DNA of 64,000 nucleotides from Deltaproteobacteria bacterium (GTDB lineage Bacteria > UBA10199 > DSSB01). The notes under the pieces were generated by a model that was not told the DNA's origin, ran no database searches, and saw only the letters and a list, made by a program, of their open reading frames with translations. Shown here one piece after another: positions 34,703-43,416 of this stretch (positions within the stretch are counted from its first letter, which is position 1; every line of letters starts with the position of its first letter). Made by a program: the position numbers and the translations under genes. The stretch lies in assembly GCA_024233625.1 (NCBI GenBank), contig JACKPJ010000002.1, positions 1 to 64,000 on the forward strand, read 5' to 3'.

Positions 34703-35722
34703 TTAGTATTTTAGGTTAATTCCAATCCCTCCTGTCAAGGAAGGCCTTCCATAAACGGTTTTGACGTCTTCGCCTTGAGCATCGAGCACTTGATAACGAG
34801 ACCAGATGTTGCTGCCTAAATAGGGGTTGATGCTAAAGAATGGCCAGGGTTCATAAATGACTCCAATGTGGATGGGAACCTGCATATCTTCGAGGACTCC
34901 ACCAGGAATGAGCCCTTCATTGTCGAGACGAAATTCGTGCAAGACCCAACTGGCGTCGGCTCTCAGTTGAAGCTTTTTGTTGATTCGGTAAGAAGTGTAA
35001 ATTCCAGGGCCATCCGTAACGCCTCCAATGCCAAGCTCCCACTTTTTGTTGGGTTTCCACTCAAAACCAATAATAGGGATGATTAATGTTTGAGCTTCAG
35101 GGCGAGATCCGATGACGAGTACGCCAAAGCGCAAAGCTATTTTTGGATTAAATCGATAACTTGCAAAAGCCACTGAGGAGTAACGAAAGCTTTTACCCCA
35201 GTCAGCGCCATATTCTAAACTGAAGTTAGGATAAAATGCGAGATAAGTGGACCAGTGATCGGAAACTTTAATTAATAGACTTGGACCAAAACGCAGGCGC
35301 ATTCCTTGACCCATGATGGAATCGTCGAGCATTGAAAAATCATGGATGTTATTTAAATCATATTGAGAGTGTTCGAAATTTAGACTAAAACCAGGAATAA
35401 TTTTTTTATTGATGCGATAGATGAAACTCCAATCAAAGCGATGTCGATAAATATTGATCTTGCCTTGGTCATCATACAATTGTTGAGAGGGGTGAGCAGA
35501 GAAGATGTAGCTACTTTCAAATAAAAATTTTCGATTCAGATATTTTTCTCTTTGACTCATTGGCTTTATTTTTTGGTTTTCATCGTCTTGTTGAAGAGAA
35601 TTTTTCTCTAAACTTTCAGCAAAGCTTTGGTTCCACTCTGCGTTTACATATAGAAATAGGTTTGTTAATAAAAGCCAGATAAAAACTTTTAATTTATTTT
35701 TGGATAAATTCACAGTGGACAT
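34703..35722 (-). CDS. Outer-membrane beta-barrel protein, about 339 aa
   Basis: The start was set at the internal ATG preceded by GGGGG, because it begins a signal peptide (LKVFIWLLLTNLFLYVNA) and because the longer frame would run into the upstream methyltransferase gene. After a charged segment (about 35-65) the chain alternates strands with aromatic girdles and closes with a terminal GGIGINLKY, an outer-membrane barrel C-terminus. DUF6268-like barrels look similar, but I cannot confirm this. It may be a porin or envelope barrel. It is convergent with the ubiquitin-like gene. Confidence 0.72.
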   Translation of the reverse strand: MSTVNLSKNKLKVFIWLLLTNLFLYVNAEWNQSFAESLEKNSLQQDDENQKIKPMSQREKYLNRKFLFESSYIFSAHPSQQLYDDQGKINIYRHRFDWSFIYRINKKIIPGFSLNFEHSQYDLNNIHDFSMLDDSIMGQGMRLRFGPSLLIKVSDHWSTYLAFYPNFSLEYGADWGKSFRYSSVAFASYRFNPKIALRFGVLVIGSRPEAQTLIIPIIGFEWKPNKKWELGIGGVTDGPGIYTSYRINKKLQLRADASWVLHEFRLDNEGLIPGGVLEDMQVPIHIGVIYEPWPFFSINPYLGSNIWSRYQVLDAQGEDVKTVYGRPSLTGGIGINLKY

Positions 35723-35861
35723 CCCCCGTTTTATTAAATTGGAAATTGTATAAAATAAAGATGCATCTATTAAAACGAATGAATGAGTTTTATGAAGGAA
35801 AATTTTTTCTCTTCGAGGTTTTGTAGAATAAAGTATCTTTTGTAAAATTTGACAATGGCTT

Positions 35862-36473
35862 TTATAATTTGATGATATTAGCCAGCCAAGCCTCGACAAG
35901 CGCTTCGTCGAAGTTGGTTTCAAACTTTGCTGCCTTGATTTCTTCAATTTTCCAGCCGTTATGAAAACTCTGCTGGATTTCATCTTTTGTAATTCTTCGT
36001 GGCCCCCAAGTTCCAGGTTCACGTTCACTAAAACAAAGCATTAAATAATGTCCCTTAGGTCTAAGGATTTTGGCGAGACTTTGGACATATTGCTTTCGGC
36101 TTTCATCGTCAAAGACATGGAATAATCCGCAATCAATGATTGTTGAAAACATTTTATTTAAATCTTCAAGGTGAAGTGCATCATGAACTTGAAATTTTAC
36201 ATCTAATTCTTGTGTATGTGCTTTTTCTTGAGCTTTTTGAATAGCTAGAGGAGCCGAGTCTATTCCCCAAACTTTGTAGCCACATTTACTCAAGAATAAT
36301 GCATTTTCTCCTGTGCCACATCCAATATCTAAAACGTCATTTTGAATGAGCCCATTTTTTTCGAGCTTAATGATTTCTTTTTGTGGACGCCCAATTTCCC
36401 AGGGGGGAGTTCCTTGATAGAGCTCATCAAAACCAATGTCTTTTGAATTAGATATTTCACCTTTTTTTATCAT
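35862..36473 (-). CDS. Class I SAM-dependent methyltransferase
   Basis: A small (203 aa) soluble methyltransferase. Motif I VLDIGCGTGENALFLSKCG (about 42-60) binds S-adenosylmethionine, followed by the acidic motif II in VWGIDSAPLAI. GTPPWEIGRPQ near residue 20 and DCGLFHVF later resemble the thiopurine/thiol methyltransferase-like group that often modifies small sulfur or selenium compounds or tellurite. The precise substrate cannot be read. It lies about 50 bases after the DUF924 gene in the same direction, so co-transcription is possible. Confidence 0.88.
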   Translation of the reverse strand: MIKKGEISNSKDIGFDELYQGTPPWEIGRPQKEIIKLEKNGLIQNDVLDIGCGTGENALFLSKCGYKVWGIDSAPLAIQKAQEKAHTQELDVKFQVHDALHLEDLNKMFSTIIDCGLFHVFDDESRKQYVQSLAKILRPKGHYLMLCFSEREPGTWGPRRITKDEIQQSFHNGWKIEEIKAAKFETNFDEALVEAWLANIIKL

Positions 36474-36523
36474 TTGGTTACCTGTCTGTCCTTTTTAAAT
36501 TTTTTAATGTAATCTTTAAAAAT

Positions 36524-37060
36524 CTAGAACGAAGAATTCTCTTCCTTTAAGAATTCAATTTCTTCTTCTGTCGAGCTACGTCCTAAAATATTATTACGAT
36601 GTGGATAACGGCCAAAGCGATCAATGATCCTCTTATGTTTTTTCTCAAAATCGAGGTTGTGCTCTAATCCAGGTTCGCTAAAAAGCTGCATTGCTTTTTC
36701 ATGAATTTTTTGTGATTCACTGTGCATCCAAGGCATGTATAAAAAAGCTTTTTGAGGTGGGTTGAGCTCTTGGTTTGCCTGGACGTGAATAGCTTCCTGA
36801 GAGAGGGCTAGAGCTAGAGCGTCATAGTCAAAGGCTTCCTTTTGTTCCCGAAAAATATTACGAGAGAATTGATCAAGAATAATTATTTCAGCGAGTCTTC
36901 CGAGCGGTGATTGTCTCCACTCATATAGCTCACAATTTATGGCTTTTTTATGAAGAGATTGAAATCGCTCCTGGATAGTTTGATCAAATTTTTTGTCTTT
37001 TGCAAACCATTGTTCTTTTTTAATTTCTTCAAACCAAAATTTAATAACTTCTTGGCACAT
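36524..37060 (-). CDS. DUF924 family protein
   Basis: This 178-residue helical protein belongs to the DUF924 family (COG3803), TPR-like proteins of unknown function. Diagnostic stretches are VIKFWFEE near the start, GRLAEIIILDQFSRNIFR, AFLYMPWMHSES and the closing DRFGRYPHRNNILGR. The ATG chosen has GGGAAA upstream; a TTG seven codons earlier is less likely. It is divergent from methylglyoxal synthase and precedes the methyltransferase. The neighbours give no clear hint about its job. Confidence 0.9.
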   Translation of the reverse strand: MCQEVIKFWFEEIKKEQWFAKDKKFDQTIQERFQSLHKKAINCELYEWRQSPLGRLAEIIILDQFSRNIFREQKEAFDYDALALALSQEAIHVQANQELNPPQKAFLYMPWMHSESQKIHEKAMQLFSEPGLEHNLDFEKKHKRIIDRFGRYPHRNNILGRSSTEEEIEFLKEENSSF

Positions 37061-37151
37061 TTTTATTTCCCAATTTTTCAAGATTAAATAATTTTTTCAT
37101 TTTGAGATTTGGCACTATATAAATTTTAAAAAAATTTATAATATTAATTAT

Positions 37152-37670
37152 ATGAGAAATCTAGCTTTCATTGCTCATGATGAAAAGAAACATGAGTTGC
37201 TTACATTTATCCAACATCATTTAGAAATTGTCCAAAAATTCATGTTAATCACAACGGGAAGAACTGGAAATTTATTAGAGTCTCTCAACCTTCATGTGAT
37301 GCGCATGCAACATGGTCCTTATGGAGGTGATGCACAAATTGCTGCGATGTTGGTTAATGGAGAAATAGAGGGTTTGTTTTTTTTACGTGATCCGTTAAAT
37401 GCTCACCCTCACGACTCAGATATTACGATGTTGTTACGTCTTGCAGATGTTCATAATGTTCCTACCGCAACCAATCTTTCGACGGCTCATCATTTAATTT
37501 GTAGCTTAGCAAATAGTAAGCAGCAATTAGATCAACAAGAAATTAGGAGTAAAATTTCTGAGCAAGTTGCTGAGGAAAAAACAAAGTTTGGCCATGTCTG
37601 TTACAAGAAGGTGCTCAGTGGGCAGGATCATTCAACCTTTCATCAACGTCCCAAAGGTTTTCATAAATAG
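37152..37670 (+). CDS. mgsA: Methylglyoxal synthase
   Basis: MgsA converts dihydroxyacetone phosphate to methylglyoxal and phosphate, a bypass of lower glycolysis under phosphate limitation or sugar-phosphate stress. All key residues are visible: IAHDEKK at the start, the phosphate-binding TTGRTG, catalytic Asp60 in GGDAQIAA (Asp71 in E. coli), and FLRDPLNAHPHDSDI with Asp80, His87 and Asp90 (E. coli Asp91, His98, Asp101). The final PTATNLSTAHHLI is also typical. The length of 172 residues includes a tail about 20 residues longer than E. coli. The AT-rich upstream lacks a Shine-Dalgarno. Confidence 0.96.
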   Translation: MRNLAFIAHDEKKHELLTFIQHHLEIVQKFMLITTGRTGNLLESLNLHVMRMQHGPYGGDAQIAAMLVNGEIEGLFFLRDPLNAHPHDSDITMLLRLADVHNVPTATNLSTAHHLICSLANSKQQLDQQEIRSKISEQVAEEKTKFGHVCYKKVLSGQDHSTFHQRPKGFHK

Positions 37671-37698
37671 AAAGATTGTATTATTTTTATCACCATAA

Positions 37699-38436
37699 CT
37701 AACTTAAGTTAGCTGTTTTTTCGATGGCTTCTAGGTCTAAAATTTCGATCCTTCGATCTTGCACATTAATCCATTTATTTTTTTTGAATTCTGAAAGCAA
37801 ACGAATAGAGGTTTCTTGAGTGACTCCGATCATATCAGCAATTTCAGCTCGTGAGAGTTCAAGAGCGATACGTTGTGTGTCTCTTTCTTCAATTCCGTAG
37901 GCCTCATTGAGCCTTAGAAGCAATTCAGCCATACGTTCCCGGCTACTGCGATGGGCTAAACTGGTTGCTAGGCCTTCAGCAATACGGAGTTGTTGGGAAA
38001 GTTTGCGGATTAAATTTCGGGAGAGCTGAGAGTCTTGATCGAGGGTACTGAAGAAAAAGTTCTTATCGACGAAACAAATGGTTGCATCTTCTAAAACCTC
38101 TGCTGTTGCGTGATAAGGTTCTTCAGCAAAAAGTGAGCGGTACCCAAGAATGTCACCAGGTCCAACAATACGCAAGATTTGAGTTTTTCCATCCAAGCCT
38201 TCTTTATAAAGTTTAATTTTGCCTTCAAACACGCAATAGAGACCAAAGGGTTGATTATCTTCATAAAAGATTATTTGCCCTTTTTTATAGCGATTACCTG
38301 TTTTATGTTTGTTAAATTGCTTGAGTTGTTCCTCGCTGAGTTGACAAAAGACACCTAAGCCGCGGCTCTGACAATTTTTACAATTTGGAGTGGATGAGTT
38401 TGTTCGCATAGAATGTTCATAAATATCAATAATCAT
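37699..38436 (-). CDS. FNR-type Crp/Fnr family transcriptional regulator
   Basis: A cyclic-nucleotide-binding-fold sensor domain (about 28-145) is joined to a winged helix (about 160-240). Cys19, Cys22, Cys31 and Cys121 match the four cysteines that hold the oxygen-labile [4Fe-4S] cluster of FNR (E. coli Cys20, 23, 29, 122), so an oxygen- or NO-sensing role is likely. The recognition helix GVTQETSIRLLSEF keeps the Glu and Arg that read TTGAT half-sites. It is encoded just after the cytochrome oxidase genes, and a TGAT-N4-ATCA palindrome lies upstream of that operon. The chosen ATG has no strong Shine-Dalgarno. Confidence 0.88.
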   Translation of the reverse strand: MIIDIYEHSMRTNSSTPNCKNCQSRGLGVFCQLSEEQLKQFNKHKTGNRYKKGQIIFYEDNQPFGLYCVFEGKIKLYKEGLDGKTQILRIVGPGDILGYRSLFAEEPYHATAEVLEDATICFVDKNFFFSTLDQDSQLSRNLIRKLSQQLRIAEGLATSLAHRSSRERMAELLLRLNEAYGIEERDTQRIALELSRAEIADMIGVTQETSIRLLSEFKKNKWINVQDRRIEILDLEAIEKTANLS

Positions 38437-38517
38437 AAGTGGAAGTCCAGAGTGATTTTGAGAGCTCGATTGAAATAATGTCGCTATCTTTTAATCATTG
38501 ATAGCTAAGCAACTAAT

Positions 38518-38796
38518 TTATTTAATAAATTTTTGATAAACCCAATAGCCCATTCCAAAAAAAATAAGAAAAGGTAATAAGCTTAAAAAGGCGGTTGTAC
38601 CGTAATAGGCCCAACGATTCACCTCATCTTTTGCCTCATAACATACGGGACAAGCATTCAGCTGAATTGAGAAAATGTGAATGAAAATATTTAAGAAGAT
38701 TCCAGTAGACAGCTTTTTTATGGCATTATGCTGAATAATGCTTTGAGCCCGAAATAAGAAGAGCTGATAAAACTTGTCAAAAATTTTAGATAACAT
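38518..38796 (-). CDS. Small membrane protein with CPVC motif, end of oxidase operon
   Basis: This 92-residue protein has a first hydrophobic segment (about 30-44), a periplasmic-type CPVCYEAKDE motif and a second membrane helix at the C-terminus. I start it at the ATG that overlaps the end of the upstream subunit III gene by 11 bases, because an earlier start would run far into that gene. Similar C-x-x-C small proteins follow cox genes in related bacteria; a role in copper delivery or assembly is plausible but unproven. Confidence 0.68.
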   Translation of the reverse strand: MLSKIFDKFYQLFLFRAQSIIQHNAIKKLSTGIFLNIFIHIFSIQLNACPVCYEAKDEVNRWAYYGTTAFLSLLPFLIFFGMGYWVYQKFIK

Positions 38797-39334
38797 AAAG
38801 CCCGACATAAATAAAAGGCCATAATAAAACAACAAAAGCCCAATAAACTTTTCCTAATTGAAGTGAGTCGCTTTCCATAGCAGTTTTCATTTTTAGAGAC
38901 TTCAATAATAAATATATTAAGACACTTAATCCAGCAGCAACATGCAGGGCATGAACTCCGACGACAACGTAAAAAAGTCCGCCATAGACATTTCCAATCA
39001 GGCCCATACCTTGTTGAATCAGTCGAAACCATTCGACGCCTTGGATGATTAAGAAACAGGAGCCTGCTGCGACGGTAACAATAAGCCAAGAGAGATAGTT
39101 TCTTTTTAAACTGAGTTTTTTTTCAGCCATCCATAATGTTGCCAAGCTGGAAAAAAGAATGATGCTATTGAAGGCAGTAACTTCGAGTGGGTAGCGTGGT
39201 TGTCCTGGTGGAGGCCAATTAGGAATTTGACTACGAATCACCCAATAAGCGCTCAGCAAACCAGCAAAAAACATAATTTCGCTTGCAATGAATAAAATCA
39301 GTGCAAGCAATTTTGTTTTAGATTTATTTTCCAT
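38786..39334 (-). CDS. Cytochrome c oxidase subunit III-like protein (second copy)
   Basis: A membrane protein of 182 residues with about five hydrophobic helices and subunit III motifs: LFIASEIMFFAGLLSAYWV near the N-terminus, GQPRYPLEVTAFNS, FYVVVGVHALHVAAGL, and the end VYWAFVVLLWPFIYVGLYV. It is shorter than the subunit III encoded two genes upstream, so the operon carries two subunit III-type genes. The start at MENKSK overlaps the subunit IV gene by 11 bases; the longer frame would run further into it. It forms part of the proton-pumping aa3-type oxidase in the inner membrane. Confidence 0.85.
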   Translation of the reverse strand: MENKSKTKLLALILFIASEIMFFAGLLSAYWVIRSQIPNWPPPGQPRYPLEVTAFNSIILFSSLATLWMAEKKLSLKRNYLSWLIVTVAAGSCFLIIQGVEWFRLIQQGMGLIGNVYGGLFYVVVGVHALHVAAGLSVLIYLLLKSLKMKTAMESDSLQLGKVYWAFVVLLWPFIYVGLYVI

Positions 39335-39611
39335 AAATATAAACAATATCCGGAATGAGCCCAACAAAGAGCAATCCGATAAATAAGACTCCGACTAATA
39401 GCATTAAAGTAATATATTTGGGTTCATGGCTAAGACCCATATAATAATTAGCGACTAATATGGCTTTGACTGTTGCAACGCTAAAAATTAAAAGAGTTGC
39501 TAAGTGAGCATGTTGAATGGATCCCAAATAGACGCTTGCTCCAATTGCGACCATCAGGATGACCCAAATAGTGATATAAAAACTTATCGAATGATGTTCT
39601 ACAGATTTCAT
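39324..39611 (-). CDS. ctaF: Cytochrome c oxidase subunit IV
   Basis: A 95-residue protein with three membrane helices, matching the bacterial COX4_pro/CtaF family, a small stabilising subunit of heme-copper oxidases. The typical VKAILVANYYMGLSHEPKY loop is visible between the second and third helices. The ATG is set by a perfect AGGAGG six bases upstream. It lies two bases after the subunit III stop codon and overlaps the next gene, so it is well embedded in the operon. Confidence 0.87.
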   Translation of the reverse strand: MKSVEHHSISFYITIWVILMVAIGASVYLGSIQHAHLATLLIFSVATVKAILVANYYMGLSHEPKYITLMLLVGVLFIGLLFVGLIPDIVYIYGK

Positions 39612-39613
39612 GT

Positions 39614-40252
39614 TCAACCTCCTGACGACACTTCAAGGTAGAGTAAGGGAAATAAATAAATCCAGACCAAGTCAACAAAATGCCAGTAAATGCCGACGGA
39701 CTCGACGCGTTGTAAATTGCGTTTTTTCATTAAGTTAACCCATACGACGCTGTTGGCAACTAAGCCTGCAATGAGATGGAGTGCATGCAAACCTGTCATG
39801 AAATAATAGAAACCCCAAAATAAGCTTCTTTCGGGTGTATAACCCGCATGCCATTCGTGTGTGTATCCGTAGATTTTAAGACTGACGAAGGAAATGCCCA
39901 AAAGGTTTGTCAATAAGATAAATAGAGCTCCTTTACTTGCCCGTTGTTCTAAAGTCAGGCCTTGAGCTCCTCCACCGGTGACAAAATGATGCGCTAATAT
40001 CATCGTTAAACTACTGGTTAATAGTATGACCGTATTAACGGAACCTACCCATGTCAAAGTATGTGCAGCTTCTTGTGCCCACTCTGGATTTCTTAAGCGG
40101 AATAAAATGAAGACTGCTAGGATGCCGCCAAATACAGCAACTTCTCCTCCTAAAAACCACCACATTCCCCAACGATGATTTGGAACGTTTAAACAGGTCG
40201 TTTGTTCAACCTCATGAGTGGGGTTTGTATTTAAAATACTACTTGAACTCAT
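39614..40252 (-). CDS. ctaE: Cytochrome c oxidase subunit III
   Basis: Subunit III (212 residues) with five hydrophobic helices. Typical sequences are the start WGMWWFLGGEVAVFGGILAV, VNTVILLTSSLTMILA, FYYFMTGLHALHLIAG and the end YWHFVDLVWIYLFPLLYL. It supports proton pumping and oxygen access of the oxidase. GGAGG lies five bases before the ATG chosen; the longer GTG frame adds seven residues only. Its start overlaps the subunit I stop as ATGA, giving tight coupling. Confidence 0.95.
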   Translation of the reverse strand: MSSSSILNTNPTHEVEQTTCLNVPNHRWGMWWFLGGEVAVFGGILAVFILFRLRNPEWAQEAAHTLTWVGSVNTVILLTSSLTMILAHHFVTGGGAQGLTLEQRASKGALFILLTNLLGISFVSLKIYGYTHEWHAGYTPERSLFWGFYYFMTGLHALHLIAGLVANSVVWVNLMKKRNLQRVESVGIYWHFVDLVWIYLFPLLYLEVSSGG

Positions 40253-41904
40253 ATTGCCTCCGTTTGTGGACACCAGTCTTTTTCGGTGTTTTCTAAACTG
40301 TAGTCATAGGGCCAGCGATGGACCACAGGATCCGTGATAAAGTTTCCATGCCCTGGAGGGGAAGGTGCCTGCCATTCTAAGGTGTTTGCTTCCCATGGAT
40401 TCTCAGTAGCTTTTTTGCCTTTAAACATGGATATGAAGAAATTGAGAATGAAAGGAACTTGAGCTCCAATTAATACAAAAAGCCCAATAGTAGAAATGAC
40501 GTGGAGATATTGAAAGTCCTTGAGATGTTCAAATAATGATGGATCATAGATCCGGCGATGGTTTCCAGCGATTCCGACGAAGAACAAAGGTAAAAATACA
40601 AAGTTTGCAGAAATTGCGGTAATCCAGAAATGAATTTTTCCCCAAGTTTCATTCATAAAACGTCCAAAAATTTTAGGGAACCAAAAGTAGATGCCCGCAA
40701 AGCTTGTGAGAAAGACAATAGGGAAGAGAGTATAGTGAAAGTGCGCCACCACAAAGTAAGTATCATGCATGTAAATGTCAGAAGCGGTTGCACCATTGAG
40801 GATACCCGTGACTCCACCTAATAAAAATTCAACAATCATTGAGATAGCAAACAGCATGGCTGTGCTGAAGCGAACTTGACCGCCCCATAGGCTGGCAATG
40901 TAGGCAAACATCGTGATAGCAAAGGGGACAGAAATTAAAATGGTCGTAAGTCCAAAAGGTGCGGCGATTCGAGGATCAATTCCGCTCACAAATTGGTGAT
41001 GAGCCCAAACTAAGAAGCTCAAGACTCCCGCAACTAATACAGAATAGATAATCATTTTGTAACCAAAAATGGACTTCCGAGAAAAGACGGTGATGATTTC
41101 AGCGACGATTCCCAATGCGGGAAGTAAAAGGACATAGACTTCAGGGTGCCCAAAAAACCAAAAAAGATGTTGAAAGAGCAAAGGGTCTCCTCCCTTTTCG
41201 GGAAGAAAAAATCCTACAGCAAAGAGCTGATCGGCTAAGAGCATTAAGGCTCCCGCAATCAGTGGTCCCACTGAGAACATAAAGATCAGTGATGCAACGT
41301 TTGCCATCCACACGAATAAAGGCATGCGAAAGAAAGTCATTCCTTTAGCACGCATCGTAATAGTTGTCGTAAGAAAGTTAATTCCACTCATCAACATCGA
41401 GGCAAACTCAAGAGCGACTGCGAGTATCCATAGAGGGGCCCCCCAACCAACGCCAGTAAATCCAGGGTTTGCCATTAATGGAGGATAGGTAGTCCAGCCC
41501 CCTCCCACAGCTCCTTCAGGGACGAAGAAAGAGGAAATGAGGGTGAGTGCAGAAACAAAGAAGACCCAAAAGGATAACATATTGAGTTTAGGGAAAGCCA
41601 TGTCTTTGGCTCCCACCATCAGAGGAAGTAAATAGTTGCCAAAACCTGATAACAGAATGGGCATGGCTACCCAAAAAACCATGATGGTTCCATGCATGGT
41701 AACAGCACTATTGTATTTATCAGCCTCTAAAACTCCATAACCTGGGATGCTTTGATTGGGGTATGCCAGTTGATAACGAAAAACATAGGCTAAATAGCCA
41801 CCGACAAGAGCCATCAATAAGCCCAATATCATGTATTGAACACCAACGACTTTATGGTCTTGAGAAAAAATATATTTTGTCAGGAAACTTTGTTTTTTAC
41901 TCAT
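40249..41904 (-). CDS. ctaD: Cytochrome c oxidase subunit I
   Basis: The catalytic subunit (551 residues, about 12 helices) reduces oxygen at the heme-copper site and pumps protons. Heme and copper ligands are visible: the early His in TMHGTIMVFW, WFFGHPEVYVLLLP with the His-Tyr crosslink pair, the twin His in WAHHQFVSG, and FVVAHFHYTLFP. This pattern fits the A-family (aa3/caa3) oxidases. It overlaps the subunit II gene by eight bases and subunit III by four. No heme A synthase or SCO gene is in the window, so maturation factors are encoded elsewhere. Confidence 0.98.
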   Translation of the reverse strand: MSKKQSFLTKYIFSQDHKVVGVQYMILGLLMALVGGYLAYVFRYQLAYPNQSIPGYGVLEADKYNSAVTMHGTIMVFWVAMPILLSGFGNYLLPLMVGAKDMAFPKLNMLSFWVFFVSALTLISSFFVPEGAVGGGWTTYPPLMANPGFTGVGWGAPLWILAVALEFASMLMSGINFLTTTITMRAKGMTFFRMPLFVWMANVASLIFMFSVGPLIAGALMLLADQLFAVGFFLPEKGGDPLLFQHLFWFFGHPEVYVLLLPALGIVAEIITVFSRKSIFGYKMIIYSVLVAGVLSFLVWAHHQFVSGIDPRIAAPFGLTTILISVPFAITMFAYIASLWGGQVRFSTAMLFAISMIVEFLLGGVTGILNGATASDIYMHDTYFVVAHFHYTLFPIVFLTSFAGIYFWFPKIFGRFMNETWGKIHFWITAISANFVFLPLFFVGIAGNHRRIYDPSLFEHLKDFQYLHVISTIGLFVLIGAQVPFILNFFISMFKGKKATENPWEANTLEWQAPSPPGHGNFITDPVVHRWPYDYSLENTEKDWCPQTEAI

Positions 41905-42625
41905 GAGAATTCTCCTGTTGTGAATCTGCAGCAGCTTCGAGAGCTTTTTTTGCTTTTTTGGGTGTCTTTTTATAGACCCAGTCTTGATATTCTTTATCGG
42001 AGAGGACGTGTAACTGGCCTCTCATCATTCCATGACCACTGCCGCAAAGCTCCGCGCAACCAATGCTATAGGTGCCATTTTTAACGGCTTCGAACCATCC
42101 TTTAATGACTCTTCCTGGGACAGCATCTTGTTTGAGTCTTAAGTTGGGGACCCAAAAGCTATGAATAACATCTTTGGAGGAAAGCTCAAAAACGACTTTT
42201 TTATTGATGGGAACATAAAGTTGACTGGTTGTTTTAAAATCATCGATGGTACCAAACTTATTATCCAGTCCTGGGTAAGTCATATTCCAGACAAACTGTT
42301 GACCTTCTATCTTAACAACCAGATCAGGGTCTTGGGGGATGTCTATTTTGACTTTTTTCCAGACCGGATTTTGATAAAAATCAATGCCCAAGTCAAACAT
42401 CAGCACTATAGCGGCTGGTATTAAAACCCATGACATTTCTTTGAGACTATTGCCTGTTTTATATTTTGCCCGCTGCCCCTTTTTTTTGCGATAGCGGATT
42501 AAAAAATAAAAGAGTACAGCCTCTGCTAAGAGAAACCATACAAAAACAATATTCCAAATGCTGTGCATAACAGCATCCATATCAGTCCCGTAAGTTGAGA
42601 CATTTTCTGGTAACCAATTCATCAT
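41897..42625 (-). CDS. ctaC: Cytochrome c oxidase subunit II
   Basis: The subunit that accepts electrons from cytochrome c through the binuclear CuA centre. Two N-terminal membrane helices (about 25-45 and 65-83) precede a periplasmic cupredoxin domain with VIHSFWVPNL (CuA His) and CAELCGSGHGMM (two Cys, His, Met). There is no C-terminal cytochrome c domain, so it is not caa3 type; the tail is Lys/Ala-rich. It is the first gene of the oxidase operon. An FNR-like palindrome lies about 60 bases upstream of its start, which suggests oxygen control. Confidence 0.97.
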   Translation of the reverse strand: MMNWLPENVSTYGTDMDAVMHSIWNIVFVWFLLAEAVLFYFLIRYRKKKGQRAKYKTGNSLKEMSWVLIPAAIVLMFDLGIDFYQNPVWKKVKIDIPQDPDLVVKIEGQQFVWNMTYPGLDNKFGTIDDFKTTSQLYVPINKKVVFELSSKDVIHSFWVPNLRLKQDAVPGRVIKGWFEAVKNGTYSIGCAELCGSGHGMMRGQLHVLSDKEYQDWVYKKTPKKAKKALEAAADSQQENSHE

Positions 42626-42683
42626 AATGAACTCTTACTATCCTTAAATAATCCGACAGAAAATGATCTAAAAAAGGTTGTCG

Positions 42684-42699
42684 TATGATTTAGATCATA
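42684..42699 (-). promoter_or_regulatory. FNR/Crp-like palindrome upstream of the oxidase operon
   Basis: The palindrome TATGAT-TTAG-ATCATA matches the FNR-type spacing TTGAT-N4-ATCAA with one change per half-site. It lies between ctaC and the divergent DUF1990 gene, and an FNR-type regulator is encoded at the other end of the oxidase operon. It is a plausible site for repression or activation by oxygen state. Confidence 0.5.
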
Positions 42700-42803
42700 T
42701 TAACTATTTTAATTTTTTAATCTAGTTTGGTGGCTCTTAAATTTTAGGAGCATTTAGCAGTCGACTCCGCAATACATGAATTTCTTAAGGATAGTCTATA
42801 AAA

Positions 42804-43403
42804 ATGTATTTTTTTATAAAACCTGACCAAGCTAAAATTCAAGAAATCATTAGCCAACAGTCACAACAAAATTTTTCTTATCCAGAACTTGGCGCGACAA
42901 AAAATATCAATAAAATTCCCAGTCATTATAATATTGATCATTACCGTATTCAATTAGGTTCTGGTTCAGCTTGTTTTGAAAAAGCTAAAAGAGCTATAAA
43001 AGATTGGAAGATGTTTGATATGGATTGGCTTGAGCTGTGCTGGCCGCATGCGGAAATTGTTACGGGAAGCACTGTGGGAATTTTGGTGAGAGCATTAGGA
43101 CTTTGGTCGCTTAACGTGTGCCGAGTTGTTGATGTGTTTGATAAGCAATGTCAAAACGAGGCAGGGGAAAACATCCAAAAGTTTGGCTTTGCCTATGGCT
43201 CTCTTCCTGAACATGCCGAAAGCGGAGAAGAGCGCTTCATGATTGAGTGGAATCTTACAACGGATGAAGTTTATTACGATATTATGGCTTTTTCGCGACC
43301 GCAGCAGCTCTTGAGCAAACTGGGATATTTTTATGTGAGGCGTTTGCAAAAGGCTTTTGGTAAAGCTTCGCTTCAGGCGATGCACAGAACTATTCAAGTC
43401 TAA
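42804..43403 (+). CDS. DUF1990 family protein
   Basis: This soluble 199-residue protein fits the DUF1990 family, small proteins of unknown biochemical function in bacteria and plants. Typical sequences are HYRIQLGSGSACFEKAKRAI, the FGFAYGSLPEHAESGEERF core and YYDIMAFSRPQQLLSKLGY. It has no signal peptide or membrane segment. It is transcribed divergently from the oxidase operon across a 180-base AT-rich region that holds the FNR-like palindrome, so the two may share control. No Shine-Dalgarno is evident. Confidence 0.9.
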   Translation: MYFFIKPDQAKIQEIISQQSQQNFSYPELGATKNINKIPSHYNIDHYRIQLGSGSACFEKAKRAIKDWKMFDMDWLELCWPHAEIVTGSTVGILVRALGLWSLNVCRVVDVFDKQCQNEAGENIQKFGFAYGSLPEHAESGEERFMIEWNLTTDEVYYDIMAFSRPQQLLSKLGYFYVRRLQKAFGKASLQAMHRTIQV

Positions 43404-43416
43404 GTCTATTGTTTCT

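Noticed and set aside
35723..36028. N-terminal extension of the beta-barrel gene by 102 codons
   Set aside because: It would overlap the methyltransferase gene and place the signal peptide in mid-chain.
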